Assembly (NCBI GenBank): GCA_947311765.1
Contig: CAMZLS010000148.1
Span: 1-39,284 of the forward strand
Direction of reading: 5' to 3'
From: an uncultured Helicobacteraceae bacterium
Lineage (GTDB): Bacteria; Campylobacterota; Campylobacteria; Campylobacterales; Sulfurimonadaceae
DNA length: 39,284 bases
The position numbers were made by a program, and so were the translations under genes. This document shows positions 7,761-17,564 of the stretch, piece after piece. The notes beneath the pieces were generated by a model, which was given only the letters and a program-made list of their open reading frames with translations, did not search any database and had not been told where the DNA came from. The stretch's first letter is position 1. Each line of letters starts with the position of its first letter.

Positions 7761-8983
7761 TGTAAAAACTCCTCCAAATTTTTTCCTGCGTAATAGTAGT
7801 AGATAGCATAAGCTACCTCTAAATCATTGAGTGATGTTTCATAGAGTGCTTTTGCATTTGTTTGTGAGCTAAGAGCGTCAAGATAGACAACATTATCTGC
7901 GATACCAGCATCATATTTTTTACTAATTGTTTTAAAAGCACTTGTGGCTGAAACGAGAGCGCTTTTGGCGCTTCTGATTTTGATTGTGCTTGTCTGTATT
8001 CTTGCGAGTGCTAAATCATACTGCATCTTCTGCTCTTTTGTTGCGTAGATGACTTGTGTGTTGAGCGCTTGTGTGTTGCTTAAGAGTGCCTCTTTTGTTT
8101 TTGAAAGTGTGCCATTATCAAAAAGTCTTAGATTGAGAGTCAGGAGCAATTTATTTTGATTATCAACACCCTTAGGGTGTAAAATATCACTGCGGTTGTA
8201 GCCATATAAACTATAAGTATCCTCGACTCTCAACTGGGGATAATAGACACTATCAACAGATTTGGCACCGCTTTCAAGAGCATCTTTTTGTGCATTTAAA
8301 GATTTAACCTTATCTATAAGCTCCAAATCACTCTCTTGAAATGGCTGAAATTTTGCGCTATCAAGTGAAGTGATATTTTGACCAACATGAAGTTCTAGCG
8401 TTTTCATAAAAGTTAAAATCTGAAACTTTAAAGCCTCCATCTCATAGACATTGGTATCGTAAGCAGCTTGGAGTCTATCCACATCATCTTGCGTTGCTAC
8501 ACGCGCTAGATAAAATCTCTGCATGCGTGTGAGCTGTTCTTTGAGGGATTTTTTTGCTTCATCGCGTGCTTGGAGTGTAGCTTCGAGACTTTTAATAGCA
8601 AAAAATCCCTGTACAATTTTGAGGCTTAAATCTTTGCGAGTCGCTTCTAAATCAAAACTACTCGATTTGTAAGTATTTTTACTTTGAGAGAGTAGGGATG
8701 ATTTTTTCCCACCATCATAAATATCTAAGCCAAGTTTTGCGTAGCCACTGTAAGTATCCCCAGGAAACATAGGCGAGCGCTCCTCTAAACTTTGATAATA
8801 AGCACCTGCGTCAAGGGTAGGGTAGTATGCGCTTTTGCGTGCCTCAACTTCATGAGATTTTGCCTCTTTTAAGAAGCTTTTTGCCACAACAAGATCACTT
8901 CGCTTCATAGCAAAATCAAGAAGTGATTTGAGACTTTGGGCATATATCGCTACTGGAAGTAGTATAAGTAAAATTTTTATCAC
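7757..8983 (-). CDS. TolC-family outer-membrane efflux channel
   Basis: This 408-residue protein has a signal peptide (about residues 1-15) and two repeats of long amphipathic helices rich in Ala, Ser, Leu and Lys. Beta-strand-like segments (SGYAKLGLDIYDGG; KLLLTLNLRLFDNG) sit at matching points of each repeat. This is the duplicated OEP fold of TolC: a trimeric outer-membrane barrel with an alpha-helical periplasmic tunnel. The start is GTG 8983 (MIKILLILL); upstream lies an 88-base gap from adk containing a TTACATGTAA palindrome. It is the first gene of the efflux operon and overlaps the adaptor start. I see no dedicated repressor gene beside it. Confidence 0.88.
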   Translation of the reverse strand: MIKILLILLPVAIYAQSLKSLLDFAMKRSDLVVAKSFLKEAKSHEVEARKSAYYPTLDAGAYYQSLEERSPMFPGDTYSGYAKLGLDIYDGGKKSSLLSQSKNTYKSSSFDLEATRKDLSLKIVQGFFAIKSLEATLQARDEAKKSLKEQLTRMQRFYLARVATQDDVDRLQAAYDTNVYEMEALKFQILTFMKTLELHVGQNITSLDSAKFQPFQESDLELIDKVKSLNAQKDALESGAKSVDSVYYPQLRVEDTYSLYGYNRSDILHPKGVDNQNKLLLTLNLRLFDNGTLSKTKEALLSNTQALNTQVIYATKEQKMQYDLALARIQTSTIKIRSAKSALVSATSAFKTISKKYDAGIADNVVYLDALSSQTNAKALYETSLNDLEVAYAIYYYYAGKNLEEFLQ

Positions 8984-9053
8984 TGTTTCACCTCTATTTT
9001 AATACCAATATATTGTCTTGTATTTTTTAAATGAAGCAATTGAGCTTAAGGCT

Positions 9054-9063
9054 TTACATGTAA
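9054..9063. repeat. TTACATGTAA palindrome, intergenic copy
   Basis: This copy lies between the end of adk (9072) and the start of the efflux operon (8983). It is one of four copies outside coding sequence. No inverted partner is adjacent, so a terminator role would rely on the palindrome alone. Confidence 0.85.
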
Positions 9064-9071
9064 ACAGATTG

Positions 9072-9728
<657 letters not shown>

Positions 9729-9735
9729 TTAGTTA

Positions 9736-10308
9736 TTAGATTTTTGATTGAATGAAGGTTTGCATTTCATTGACTATCTCTTCAATGCTTCGTTCACCAT
9801 TAATTACATGTAAGATATTTTTAGCTTTGTAAAATGTCTGAATCTCTACTAAAGGCTCTTTGTAAACCTTCATGCGATTTTCAAATATCTTTGCATTATC
9901 ATCTGCACCACGAGCACGTCCTAAAACACGCTCACGAGCGATATCTTCACTAACTTCAACTTCTATTACATGTAAGAGTTTTATATCTGTATCTGTTGTT
10001 AAATACCTCTCTAAGGTATTCATCTGCTCTATGCTTCTAGGGTATCCATCAAGAACAACATTTGCAGTAGGAGCAGATTTTATAGCATCTATGATAGTCT
10101 CTATGGCTATGTTAATAGGGACTATATTGCCTTTTGAGATATAAGAGTCGATGACTTTTCCTCTTTGGCTACCACTAGCAACTTCCGCGCGCAACATATC
10201 ACCAGCAGAGTAGTGCGTAATACTCTCAGGGTTGTTTTTTGCAATAAGTTGTGCATCAGTCGTTTTACCAGAGCCAGGAGCCCCGATAATCAAAAAGAGT
10301 TTTTTCAC
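9736..10308 (-). CDS. adk: Adenylate kinase, short Campylobacterota form
   Basis: This 190-residue P-loop kinase carries [12 protein letters not shown], the AMP-binding [15 protein letters not shown], a DGYPRS motif and the short-lid segment GRARGADDN. It matches from memory the Adk of Campylobacter jejuni, which has the same lid and the same start ([18 protein letters not shown]). It lacks the long LID domain of its downstream neighbour. The start is GTG 10308, overlapping the aspS stop by four bases (GTGA), so it is translationally coupled to aspS. It contains two TTACATGTAA palindromes (9804 and 9966), both read as Leu-His-Val. It should be a true adenylate kinase; a preference for another nucleotide is possible but not indicated. 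Confidence 0.9.
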   Translation of the reverse strand: MKKLFLIIGAPGSGKTTDAQLIAKNNPESITHYSAGDMLRAEVASGSQRGKVIDSYISKGNIVPINIAIETIIDAIKSAPTANVVLDGYPRSIEQMNTLERYLTTDTDIKLLHVIEVEVSEDIARERVLGRARGADDNAKIFENRMKVYKEPLVEIQTFYKAKNILHVINGERSIEEIVNEMQTFIQSKI

Positions 10309-12077
10309 GAGTTTACTTTTTTCTCTTTAGCGCTCTCTCTTAGTCTGATGTGCAGATCACGCAGTTGTGTATTATCAACCTCGCTTGGCGCTTGCGTTAA
10401 GATACAAGAAGCTTTTTGTGTCTTAGGAAAGGCGATAACATCACGAATACTCTCCTTTTGGGTAAGTAACATGATAAGTCTATCAAAACCGATAGCAAAA
10501 CCACCATGTGGAGGCGCGCCAAATTTAAGCGCGTCAAGTAAGAAGCCGAATTTCTCTTGTGCCTCTTCCTCTTCGATACCTAGCAGTTTAAAGATTTCAG
10601 ATTGAATATCTTCTTTATGGATACGGATAGAGCCACCGCCAAGTTCTGTACCGTTTAAGACGATATCGTAAGCGATAGACTCTATATCTTCCACATGCTC
10701 ATGGTTTAAGTCTTTTGGTTGCGTGAAAGGGTGGTGAAGGGCTTTGACGCGCCCATCTTCTATCTCAAACATAGGAAAATCAACAACCCATACAAATTCA
10801 AAAGCATCTTTATCAATAAGATTCATCTTCTCATGCTCTGCTATAAAGATTCTAAAACGACCCATATAATCCATAACAGTCTTTTTATCACCCGCACCAA
10901 AAAATACGACATCACCAACTTCAAGTTGTGTACGCTCTATGATAAGTGCTATATCTTGCTCAGAGAAAAATTTAGTCAAAGGACCCTTAAGCCCATCCGC
11001 TTTCATCTGAAAATACCCTAAGCCATGCGCACCAAATTGGCGTACAAAAGTTTCAAAGGCTTTCATCTCGCGTTTTGAAAAGACTAAATCAGCACCAGGA
11101 ACACGAAGCGCTTTAATGCGGTTCATCTTAGGATTTGCAGCAATTTTGGTAAAGATTTCATTATCACAACGCTCAAAGATATCGATAACATCAACCATTT
11201 TCAAATCATAACGAAGATCTGGCTTATCAGAACCGTAATACTCCATCGCATCAGAATAGGTCATGCGATTAAAAGGAGGCTTGATATCGTGTCCTGCCGC
11301 TTTAAAGATACCCTCAAGAAGCTCTTCAGCTACCGCGATAACATCATCTTGAGTACAAAAGCTCATCTCAACATCTATCTGCGTAAATTCAGGTTGGCGG
11401 TCTGCTCGTAAATCTTCATCACGGAAACATTTTGCCATCTGAAAATATCTATCAAATCCACCTACCATTAAAAGTTGTTTAAAAAGCTGTGGCGATTGAG
11501 GCAGGGCATAAAACTCACCATCATGAACACGAGAAGGAACAAGATAATCACGAGCTCCCTCGGGAGTCGATTTTGTTAAAATCGGAGTTTCTACCTCTAA
11601 AAATCCAAGCTTATCAAGTACATTACGCGTTGCTACAGAGGCTTTTGAACGGATTTTAAAGATCTCATACGAAGAGGGAGCACGAAGATCAAGATAGCGA
11701 TATTTGAGCTTTGTCTCTTCACCCACAAGAGGATCACCGATAACAAAAGGCATAGGAGCGCTACGATTTTCGATAATAAGCTCGCTCACTACAACTTCAA
11801 TAGCACCCGTTTTAAGACGAGGGTTTGTAAGTCCCTCTCCACGAAGACGAATCTTTCCTTTGACGATAAGAACAAATTCATCACGAACTTCATTGGCTAC
11901 CTTATGCGCTTGCTCACAATCAGCAGGATCATTTACAAGTTGAATTAATCCACTTTTATCACGCAAATCAATAAAGATAATGCCTCCATGATCACGATGA
12001 TTATTTGCCCAACCACCTAAAACGACTTCCTCGCCAACATTGGCTTCACTTAAATCTGTACAGTAATGACTTCTCAA
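10305..12077 (-). CDS. aspS: Aspartate-tRNA ligase (probably Asp/Asn non-discriminating)
   Basis: This class II aminoacyl-tRNA synthetase has 590 residues and the bacterial AspRS layout. It has an OB-fold anticodon-binding domain ([20 protein letters not shown]), class II motif 2 ([19 protein letters not shown]), an inserted GAD-type domain (about 290-420), and motif 3 ([18 protein letters not shown]). Campylobacterota generally lack AsnRS and use AspRS with GatCAB to make Asn-tRNA, so a non-discriminating enzyme is expected by taxonomy; the sequence alone does not prove it. I take TTG 12077 as the start (MRSHY as in relatives), with AGAGGA seven bases upstream and a -10 box at 12110-12115. 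The stop overlaps the short adk. Confidence 0.95.
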   Translation of the reverse strand: MRSHYCTDLSEANVGEEVVLGGWANNHRDHGGIIFIDLRDKSGLIQLVNDPADCEQAHKVANEVRDEFVLIVKGKIRLRGEGLTNPRLKTGAIEVVVSELIIENRSAPMPFVIGDPLVGEETKLKYRYLDLRAPSSYEIFKIRSKASVATRNVLDKLGFLEVETPILTKSTPEGARDYLVPSRVHDGEFYALPQSPQLFKQLLMVGGFDRYFQMAKCFRDEDLRADRQPEFTQIDVEMSFCTQDDVIAVAEELLEGIFKAAGHDIKPPFNRMTYSDAMEYYGSDKPDLRYDLKMVDVIDIFERCDNEIFTKIAANPKMNRIKALRVPGADLVFSKREMKAFETFVRQFGAHGLGYFQMKADGLKGPLTKFFSEQDIALIIERTQLEVGDVVFFGAGDKKTVMDYMGRFRIFIAEHEKMNLIDKDAFEFVWVVDFPMFEIEDGRVKALHHPFTQPKDLNHEHVEDIESIAYDIVLNGTELGGGSIRIHKEDIQSEIFKLLGIEEEEAQEKFGFLLDALKFGAPPHGGFAIGFDRLIMLLTQKESIRDVIAFPKTQKASCILTQAPSEVDNTQLRDLHIRLRESAKEKKVNS

Positions 12078-12109
12078 TATAGAGTCCTCTAATTATAAAT
12101 ATTTTCGCG

Positions 12110-12115
12110 ATTATA
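12110..12115 (-). promoter_or_regulatory. Putative -10 box for the aspS-adk-adk unit
   Basis: On the minus strand this reads TATAAT, placing a transcript start near 12103 and a leader of about 26 bases before TTG 12077. No -35 box is evident. Confidence 0.5.
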
Positions 12116-12146
12116 TCTAAGGGTGGCTTGAGGTTTAATAAGAAGA

Positions 12147-12182
12147 TTTACATGTAAGAGTTTTTATCTCTTTACATGTAAA
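12147..12182 (-). terminator. Hairpin of two inverted TTACATGTAA copies
   Basis: Two palindrome copies (12148-12157 and 12172-12181) flank 14 bases, and the flanks also pair: TTTACATGTAAGAG against CTCTTTACATGTAAA, with one bulged T. The stem lies just after mdh and before the aspS promoter, so it may end the mdh transcript. There is no strong U-tract on the mdh side, so this is a structured site rather than a classic intrinsic terminator. Confidence 0.5.
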
Positions 12183-12188
12183 AGAAGA

Positions 12189-13136
12189 TTATGATTCAAA
12201 GAATCCATTTTCAGTAAGAATGTCAATACCTTCTTGAATAGAATCAACAGAAGCTTTAAACTTTTCTTTCAACTCGGCATCAAGTTCAAGTTCGATGATT
12301 TTGTGAACACCTCGTACACCTAGAACAACAGGGACACCAACGGAAATATCTCTATAACCATACTCACCATCAAGAATAACGGACGATGGCATAATAATAC
12401 GGCTATCATCAAGAATAGCTGCAACCATAGTAGAGATTGCATATCCTGGTGCGTAGTAAGCAGATGTGCCAAGATGTTTTACAATCTCCGCACCACCATT
12501 TCTTGTACGCTCAATAATACCTTCCATATCTTCTTTTGAAATAAGCTGCCCCAAAGGAACACCACCGACAGCCGAAATCTCTGGAAGTGGAATCATATAC
12601 TGACCATGATCGCCAATAAGCATAGTGCTTGTTTGTCCTGAACCATAACCAACTTTTTGATTGATTTGATATGCCATACGCGCACCATCAAGCGCACCTG
12701 CCATACCAATAATGCGGCTTCTTTCCCAGCCTGTCATCTTGTGAATAACATAGTTCATAATATCAAGAGGATTAGAGACGCAGAGGATAATAGCGTTAGG
12801 AGAATATTTCATAATATTGCCTACAACATCTTTTATAATTTTTGCATTTATCATCAATAAATCAGCTCTTGTCATTTCGCTTTTTCTAGGTACACCAGCA
12901 GTAATAACAACAATATCACAATCCTTTAAATCACTCGCATCTTTTGCTGCGGTAACAATAGTTCCTTTAGGAGAATAACTTATCGATTGCCCTATGTCTA
13001 AGGCTTTACCTATCGCGATATCAGTATTAATATCATATAATATAATTTGATGACATGTTCCCTGAATTGCTAAACTGTATGCAGCGGTTGCCCCTACAAA
13101 ACCAGCACCTATTATTCCTACTTTTCTTCCAACCAT
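12189..13136 (-). CDS. mdh: Malate dehydrogenase, LDH-like type
   Basis: It interconverts malate and oxaloacetate with NAD in the TCA cycle or its reductive form. The Rossmann motif GIIGAGFVGATAA, an aspartate at the end of beta-2 (LYDIN, favouring NAD), VVITAGVPRKSEMTRADLL, SNPLDIM and the active-site GDHGQYMIPLPE are all present. The Arg in GVPRKSEMTR, in place of the Gln of lactate dehydrogenases, marks malate/oxaloacetate specificity. At 315 residues it is full length. ATG 13136 has AAAGGAA upstream; another ATG at 13140 is out of frame. In a chemolithoautotrophic campylobacterote it would serve the reductive TCA cycle, which is inference. It is separated from aspS by 111 bases holding a palindrome-pair hairpin and the aspS promoter. 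Confidence 0.92.
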   Translation of the reverse strand: MVGRKVGIIGAGFVGATAAYSLAIQGTCHQIILYDINTDIAIGKALDIGQSISYSPKGTIVTAAKDASDLKDCDIVVITAGVPRKSEMTRADLLMINAKIIKDVVGNIMKYSPNAIILCVSNPLDIMNYVIHKMTGWERSRIIGMAGALDGARMAYQINQKVGYGSGQTSTMLIGDHGQYMIPLPEISAVGGVPLGQLISKEDMEGIIERTRNGGAEIVKHLGTSAYYAPGYAISTMVAAILDDSRIIMPSSVILDGEYGYRDISVGVPVVLGVRGVHKIIELELDAELKEKFKASVDSIQEGIDILTENGFFES

Positions 13137-13340
13137 GCATTATTCCTTTAATTTATTTAATTTTCTTAAGATCTAAGTGTAAATATACTATTCGCTTTTT
13201 ATTATGCGTTAATTTGTCTTTAAGCTATCTAAAGCTTAAAAATAACTTACTTCTTTAGAAACTATATTACTTATAGTGTAACCTTTTGAAGCAGTTAGAA
13301 ATTTTGAGCAATATTTTAAACTCATAGTATGTAAATCTGC

Positions 13341-13346
13341 TATAAT
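13341..13346 (+). promoter_or_regulatory. Putative -10 box for nadK-recN
   Basis: TATAAT lies 28 bases before TTG 13374, giving an expected start near 13353 and a leader of about 20 bases that contains the GAGGAAG Shine-Dalgarno. The rest of the 237-base mdh-nadK gap is AT-rich and holds two small hairpins, at 13219-13240 (8 bp arms) and 13261-13277 (6 bp arms). Confidence 0.55.
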
Positions 13347-13373
13347 CTACACTTTAATTGAGGAAGAAGCATT

Positions 13374-14228
13374 TTGAAATTAACTAATATTAAAAAAGTA
13401 GGTCTTATTTTAAGACCATCAACACCAGAGCTTAGAGCTGTTTTCCATGACATTAAAGCTATGTTTGAAAAATATGAGATTGAAGTTTTTATTGATATTG
13501 CTAGTGCAAGAATGATCAATATTTATGGACAAAAATTTGAAATTCTATGTGAAAATGTTGATTTATTGCTCACTATTGGTGGTGATGGAACACTTATATC
13601 TGCAGTAAGGCGTGCTTACTCTTATAATCTGCCTATTTTGGGTGTTCATGCTGGTAAGCTTGGATTTTTAGCCGATCTTAATTTATCAGAACTAGAAGGG
13701 TTTATCGAAAAAATGCTTCAAGGTGAATGTCGTATTGACGAGCGTGTTATGCTTGAAGCAGTGATAACTACGGGCGCAGGTATTACAAAAATAATCGCTT
13801 TCAATGATATTGTTTTAACGAGACCGTCTATCTCAAAGATGATTCACTTGGAGATGCACGTAGATGGACGAGCTTTTAACACTTACTATGGTGATGGAGT
13901 TATAATCTCTACGCCAACAGGCTCAACTGCGTACAGTCTCTCTGCTGGAGGTCCAGTTCTTTTTCCTCTGACTCGTGTTTTTGTTTTAACACCGATTAGT
14001 CCTCACTCTTTGACGCAGAGACCTGTTGTTCTTCCTGCTCATTTTGAGATTGAGGTGCATACTCCTGAACAGAGTGCTTTAGCTATTATTGATGGTCAAG
14101 ATATCTATGAATTTGGCAGTGAAGATAGTATTGTTATTCGTTTAGCAGATGAATCTGCTCATTTAGTGCATCGTGAAGAGTTTAATTACTTTGAAGTTTT
14201 AAAAGAAAAATTAGGGTGGGGTGCCTAA
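13374..14228 (+). CDS. nadK: NAD kinase
   Basis: It phosphorylates NAD to NADP, the only route to NADP. The catalytic and nucleotide motif TIGGDGTLISAVRR, the LGVHAGKLGFLADL block, FNDIVLTRPS, and DGVIISTPTGSTAYSLSAGGP are all present, and the length is normal (284 residues). The start is TTG 13374 with a strong GAGGAAG seven bases upstream and a -10 box at 13341. The stop TAA shares its last A with ATG 14228 of recN (TAATG), and the nadK-recN order is common in bacteria. The two are probably one transcript continuing into the small membrane protein and tatD. Confidence 0.95.
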   Translation: MKLTNIKKVGLILRPSTPELRAVFHDIKAMFEKYEIEVFIDIASARMINIYGQKFEILCENVDLLLTIGGDGTLISAVRRAYSYNLPILGVHAGKLGFLADLNLSELEGFIEKMLQGECRIDERVMLEAVITTGAGITKIIAFNDIVLTRPSISKMIHLEMHVDGRAFNTYYGDGVIISTPTGSTAYSLSAGGPVLFPLTRVFVLTPISPHSLTQRPVVLPAHFEIEVHTPEQSALAIIDGQDIYEFGSEDSIVIRLADESAHLVHREEFNYFEVLKEKLGWGA

Positions 14229-15769
14229 TGCTAGAGCGTTTTTATCTTAAAGATCTACTCTCATTCAAAGAAGTAGAATTAGAATTTCACTCAGGTCTAA
14301 ATGTCTTCACAGGTCCTAGTGGAAGCGGAAAGTCTGTTTTAATGCAGTCAATCTTATCTACTATGGGTTTAGATGAAGCGAAGGCATCACTTAGCGAACT
14401 GAGTGTTTCATGGCGTATTGATGAAGAGAAACATGGCATTGTCAATGATGAGACTAATATCTTGCGACAAGTCAAAAAAGAGAAGGTGCGTTATTTTGTT
14501 AATTCACAAGCGGTATCAAAGCGTGTGATTGGAGAACTAAGCAAAAAGCACCTCAAGCATCTTTCCTTGAAAGATTTTAGTGATTTTGAAAATGATAAAC
14601 TTATTGCTTTAGTGGATAAATTTGCTTCTAAAACAGATAAAACACATAAGAAAATTCTTCAAGAGTATCAAGAAGTTTTCAAAGCCTATCATATAGCAAA
14701 AAAAGAGTTGCAACGACTTGAGGATGAAGAGCGCCGTATAGTGGAGCTTAAAGAATTTGCATCCTATGAAATTGCAAAAATCAATGAGATAAATCCAAGT
14801 CAGGGCGAAGACGAAGAGCTTCAAAAAATTAAAAAGTCACTTTCAAAGCGTGAAAAAATTGAAGCAGGGATTAATGAAGCGCAGGGGGTTTTTGCTTATG
14901 AAGAGAGAGTCAGTTCTGCCTTAGAGCTGCTTGAGATAGAGAGTGCTTTTTTTGATGATGCAATGAATGAACTGCGTTCACATTTTGATGACGGAGCTAA
15001 CCGTATTAGTGAGCTAGATGAGGTAAATATAGAAGAAGTTCTTAATCGTATAGAAGCTATTTCTAATTTGAAACGTCGATATGGAAGCATAGAAGAGACA
15101 CTTGCTTATCGTGATCAAAAGATAAAGGAGCTTGCTGCTTATGAGAGTATAGAAATTACTAAAGGCGAACTTGTTCATGAAGTAAATTCCTTACATGTAA
15201 GGCTTGAAGAGGGTGCGAATAAGCTTAGTAAAACACGAACATTCATGCTTAAAAAGCTTCAAACAAAACTTAATGAATATCTAAAACAACTCTACCTAAG
15301 AGATGCGCAATTATCTCTTGAAGTGATAAAGCCAACTGCCTTGGGACAAGATAATATCAATATTAAGCTTAATGCTACCGCTTTATCTTCATTAAGTTCA
15401 GGAGAGTTTAATCGTTTAAGATTAGCTCTTCTTGGGGTTCATGCCGAATTTTTAGAGAGTAGTGATGGTGTTTTAATGCTTGATGAGATAGATGCTAATC
15501 TTAGCGGGGAAGAGTCTATGAGTGTTGCTAAAGTTTTAAGAGCTCTTAGTAGGGTATATCAGATTTTTGTTATTTCACATCAACCTCAACTAACATCAAT
15601 GGGCGAGAGGCATTTTTTAATATCTAAAGATAAACACTCCCAAGTAGATATATTAAACGATCAAGAACGCATAGATGAAATTTCAAGAATGATTAGCGGA
15701 GAGAGCATTACCGATGAGGCAAAACTTTTTGCAAAAGACCTTTTAAGAAGTGCTCAATGTGTTTCGTAA
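14228..15769 (+). CDS. recN: DNA repair protein RecN
   Basis: RecN is an SMC-like ATPase acting early in double-strand-break repair. The Walker A GPSGSGKS (about residue 31), a long coiled-coil region (about 130-360), the ABC signature LSSGEFNRLRLALLG and Walker B VLMLDEIDANLSGEES are all visible. At 513 residues it is a little shorter than E. coli RecN, as usual in this phylum. I prefer ATG 14228 (MLERFYL) to the GTG 14216 because it overlaps the nadK stop by one base and gives the family N-terminus. A TTACATGTAA at 15191-15200, within the perfect 14 bp palindrome CCTTACATGTAAGG, is read as Leu-His-Val in the coiled coil. Confidence 0.92.
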   Translation: MLERFYLKDLLSFKEVELEFHSGLNVFTGPSGSGKSVLMQSILSTMGLDEAKASLSELSVSWRIDEEKHGIVNDETNILRQVKKEKVRYFVNSQAVSKRVIGELSKKHLKHLSLKDFSDFENDKLIALVDKFASKTDKTHKKILQEYQEVFKAYHIAKKELQRLEDEERRIVELKEFASYEIAKINEINPSQGEDEELQKIKKSLSKREKIEAGINEAQGVFAYEERVSSALELLEIESAFFDDAMNELRSHFDDGANRISELDEVNIEEVLNRIEAISNLKRRYGSIEETLAYRDQKIKELAAYESIEITKGELVHEVNSLHVRLEEGANKLSKTRTFMLKKLQTKLNEYLKQLYLRDAQLSLEVIKPTALGQDNINIKLNATALSSLSSGEFNRLRLALLGVHAEFLESSDGVLMLDEIDANLSGEESMSVAKVLRALSRVYQIFVISHQPQLTSMGERHFLISKDKHSQVDILNDQERIDEISRMISGESITDEAKLFAKDLLRSAQCVS

Positions 15770-15927
15770 TTGCGGTAGTTTTAGTGATATTTAGCTTTAA
15801 TGCTTTTATGATAGATAATATTTCAGTAGGATTTATCACACTCTTTGCTTCTGTATTTTTTATAGGATTAATGATTAGAAATATCTTACATGTAAAGAAA
15901 ACAAGAGAGGAAATAAATGATAATTGA
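15757..15927 (+). CDS. Small two-helix membrane protein
   Basis: This is an unannotated ORF of 56 codons between recN and tatD. It starts at ATG 15757 inside the end of recN and stops at TGA 15925-15927, 11 bases into tatD, so it fills the gap exactly. It encodes two hydrophobic stretches (about residues 3-19 and 22-41) and a short charged tail (RNILHVKKTREEINDN). This positive-inside pattern suggests a hairpin membrane protein with both ends in the cytoplasm. Tight overlaps on both sides argue for translation. It carries a TTACATGTAA copy (15886) read as Leu-His-Val. No function is known to me. Confidence 0.65.
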   Translation: MCFVIAVVLVIFSFNAFMIDNISVGFITLFASVFFIGLMIRNILHVKKTREEINDN

Positions 15928-16720
15928 TACTCACATACACCTTGATGATATGCGTTATGCTGATGATTTAGATGAGGTTCTTTTTCGTGCAAAAAAAGAG
16001 GGCGTGTGTCGCTATATAATTCCAGGTGCTGATCCTAAAACACTTGATCGCGCTGTTATGCTAAGTGAGCAGTATAAGGAGATATATTTTGCAGTTGGTG
16101 TGCATCCTTATGATACGCAAAGCTTTGACGCCTTAGAATTTAGTAAATATGTTCATCATCCAAAATGTCTTGCCATCGGAGAGTGTGGACTTGATTACTA
16201 TCGTTTAGAAGGCAGTGATGAAAACAAAAGAGTAGAAAAATCTAAACAAGCTCGTGTTTTCAGAGCCCAGATAGAACTTGCAAAATATTATAAAAAGCCT
16301 CTTATCGTCCATATCCGTGACGCAAGCAGTGATGCCAAAGATATCTTAATCGAGTCTGATGCACAAGAAGTGGGTGGCGTGTTGCACTGCTACAATGCTG
16401 ATGAGCAACTCCTCTGCCTCGCAGATAAAAATTTTTACTTTGGAATAGGTGGAGTCTTAACATTTAAAAATGCTAAAAAGCTAGTTGATGTACTTCCTAA
16501 AATCCCAAAAGAGAGGCTCATCATCGAAACAGATGGACCTTATTTAACACCTCATCCACATCGCGGAAAACGCAATGAACCTGCTTATTGCGCTCTTGTT
16601 GTAGAAAAAATGAGCGAGCTTTTAAATAGCTCAAAAAATACTTTGGAAAATATAACTACCAAAAATGCAGAAGCTCTTTTTAACTTGGAGGCGTATGTAC
16701 TTGATGAAAACACTTTTTAA
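15917..16720 (+). CDS. tatD: TatD-family metal-dependent DNase
   Basis: TatD enzymes are Mg2+-dependent 3'-5' exonucleases with a TIM-barrel amidohydrolase fold, linked to repair of oxidative DNA damage and, in some reports, tRNA or D-aminoacyl-tRNA processing. The metal ligands are visible: THIHLDD at residues 5-11, GECGLDYY (Glu), IVHIRDA, LHCYN and ETDGPYLTPHPHRGKRNEP near the C-terminus. At 267 residues it is the normal length. The AAGAGAGGAAATAA upstream of ATG 15917 is a good Shine-Dalgarno. It overlaps the small membrane protein upstream and the PAP2 gene downstream. Confidence 0.93.
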   Translation: MIIDTHIHLDDMRYADDLDEVLFRAKKEGVCRYIIPGADPKTLDRAVMLSEQYKEIYFAVGVHPYDTQSFDALEFSKYVHHPKCLAIGECGLDYYRLEGSDENKRVEKSKQARVFRAQIELAKYYKKPLIVHIRDASSDAKDILIESDAQEVGGVLHCYNADEQLLCLADKNFYFGIGGVLTFKNAKKLVDVLPKIPKERLIIETDGPYLTPHPHRGKRNEPAYCALVVEKMSELLNSSKNTLENITTKNAEALFNLEAYVLDENTF

Positions 16721-17366
16721 TTCTATATCGCCATCAGCGTGGCTACTAATGATATTTTTATCTGTCATTTTTATACTCTTTCCTCAGATAGATATCTATT
16801 TTACAAATCTTTTTTATACAGAGGGCGAAGGTTTTTTCTATTTGCATAGTTTGCCAGAGTTTTTTTTGTATAAAAGCGTTAGATATGTGCTTATCGTAGG
16901 GTATGTCTTGATATTATTTATTTGGCTTTATAACCGTTTTACGAAAAAAAATATTTTTGATTTCACTGGAAAAAAACTTCTTTATGTTTTACTTGTTTTA
17001 ATTCTTGGTTCGGGTTTAATTGTAAATGCCCTCTTAAAAGAGCATTGGGGGCGAGCGCGCCCTTCTCAGACTACTAATTTTGGTGGAGATTTACATTTTA
17101 CGCCTGCTTTTGTATTAAGTGATCAAAAAGGCAACTCGTTTAGTTCAGGGCATACTTCTGGTGCCTTTGCCTTGCTCGCATTTGTAATGCTGGCAAAACG
17201 ACGCAAAGCTTTTTGGATGACCCTTGTTATTTTTTATGGTTCGGCAGTAAGCATGGCTCGAATTGTTGCTGGAGGGCACTTTTTGAGTGATGTTTTTGTC
17301 TCATTTTTTATTATGTATATTACTTCAAAAATGCTCTATTATTTGATGTTTGAGCGAAAATTTTAA
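16704..17366 (+). CDS. PAP2-family membrane phosphatase
   Basis: This integral membrane phosphatase (220 residues) has about five to six hydrophobic helices. The three PAP2 motifs are present: KEHWGRARPSQ (KX6RP), SSGHTSG (PSGH variant with Ser for Pro), and ARIVAGGHFLSDV (the SRX5HX3D variant with Ala for the first Ser). Such enzymes dephosphorylate undecaprenyl diphosphate, phosphatidylglycerol phosphate or lipid A; the large loop before motif 1 resembles the LpxE/LpxF-like group, but the substrate is uncertain. The start is ambiguous: ATG 16704, TTG 16701 and ATG 16695 all follow GGAGG at 16687. It overlaps the tatD end and is followed by a terminator. Confidence 0.85.
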   Translation: MKTLFNSISPSAWLLMIFLSVIFILFPQIDIYFTNLFYTEGEGFFYLHSLPEFFLYKSVRYVLIVGYVLILFIWLYNRFTKKNIFDFTGKKLLYVLLVLILGSGLIVNALLKEHWGRARPSQTTNFGGDLHFTPAFVLSDQKGNSFSSGHTSGAFALLAFVMLAKRRKAFWMTLVIFYGSAVSMARIVAGGHFLSDVFVSFFIMYITSKMLYYLMFERKF

Positions 17367-17383
17367 GTATTTGCTTTTAATGC

Positions 17384-17412
17384 ACACCTTTAGAAAAGGT
17401 GTTTCGCTTTTA
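17384..17412 (+). terminator. Rho-independent terminator after the PAP2 gene
   Basis: ACACCTTT (17384-17391) and AAAGGTGT (17395-17402) form a perfect 8 bp stem with a three-base loop, followed by TTCGCTTTTA. It closes the nadK-recN-tatD-PAP2 unit. Confidence 0.7.
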
Positions 17413-17509
17413 TTAAGTAGTAAAATCCTTGAAAAAATTGTGTAATCGTATCTAAAATATGGCTTTATTCGGTTATCCTTAAATCTCTTTGTGATATTAT
17501 TAAGCTAGT

Positions 17510-17564
17510 AGACTTGTTGCGATATATAGAGTATAGGATGTGCTCTATATATCGCAACAAGTCT
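17510..17564 (+). promoter_or_regulatory. 22 bp perfect hairpin in the motA leader
   Basis: The arms 17510-17531 (AGACTTGTTGCG...) and 17543-17564 (...CGCAACAAGTCT) are perfectly complementary over 22 bp with an 11-base loop. A TATTAT -10-like box at 17495-17500 would start transcription at about the foot of the left arm. The hairpin ends 23 bases before the motA ATG, just before the AAGAAGGTG ribosome site, and lacks a U-tract. It may be a 5' mRNA stabiliser, an attenuator or a DNA-binding palindrome; its role is unknown. Confidence 0.65.

Noticed and set aside
10165-11021. Plus-strand ORFs opposite aspS
   Set aside because: These are shadow frames of a highly conserved synthetase, with no independent signals.
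14216-14227. Upstream GTG as the recN start
   Set aside because: It would add four atypical residues; the ATG overlapping the nadK stop gives the normal RecN N-terminus and coupling.
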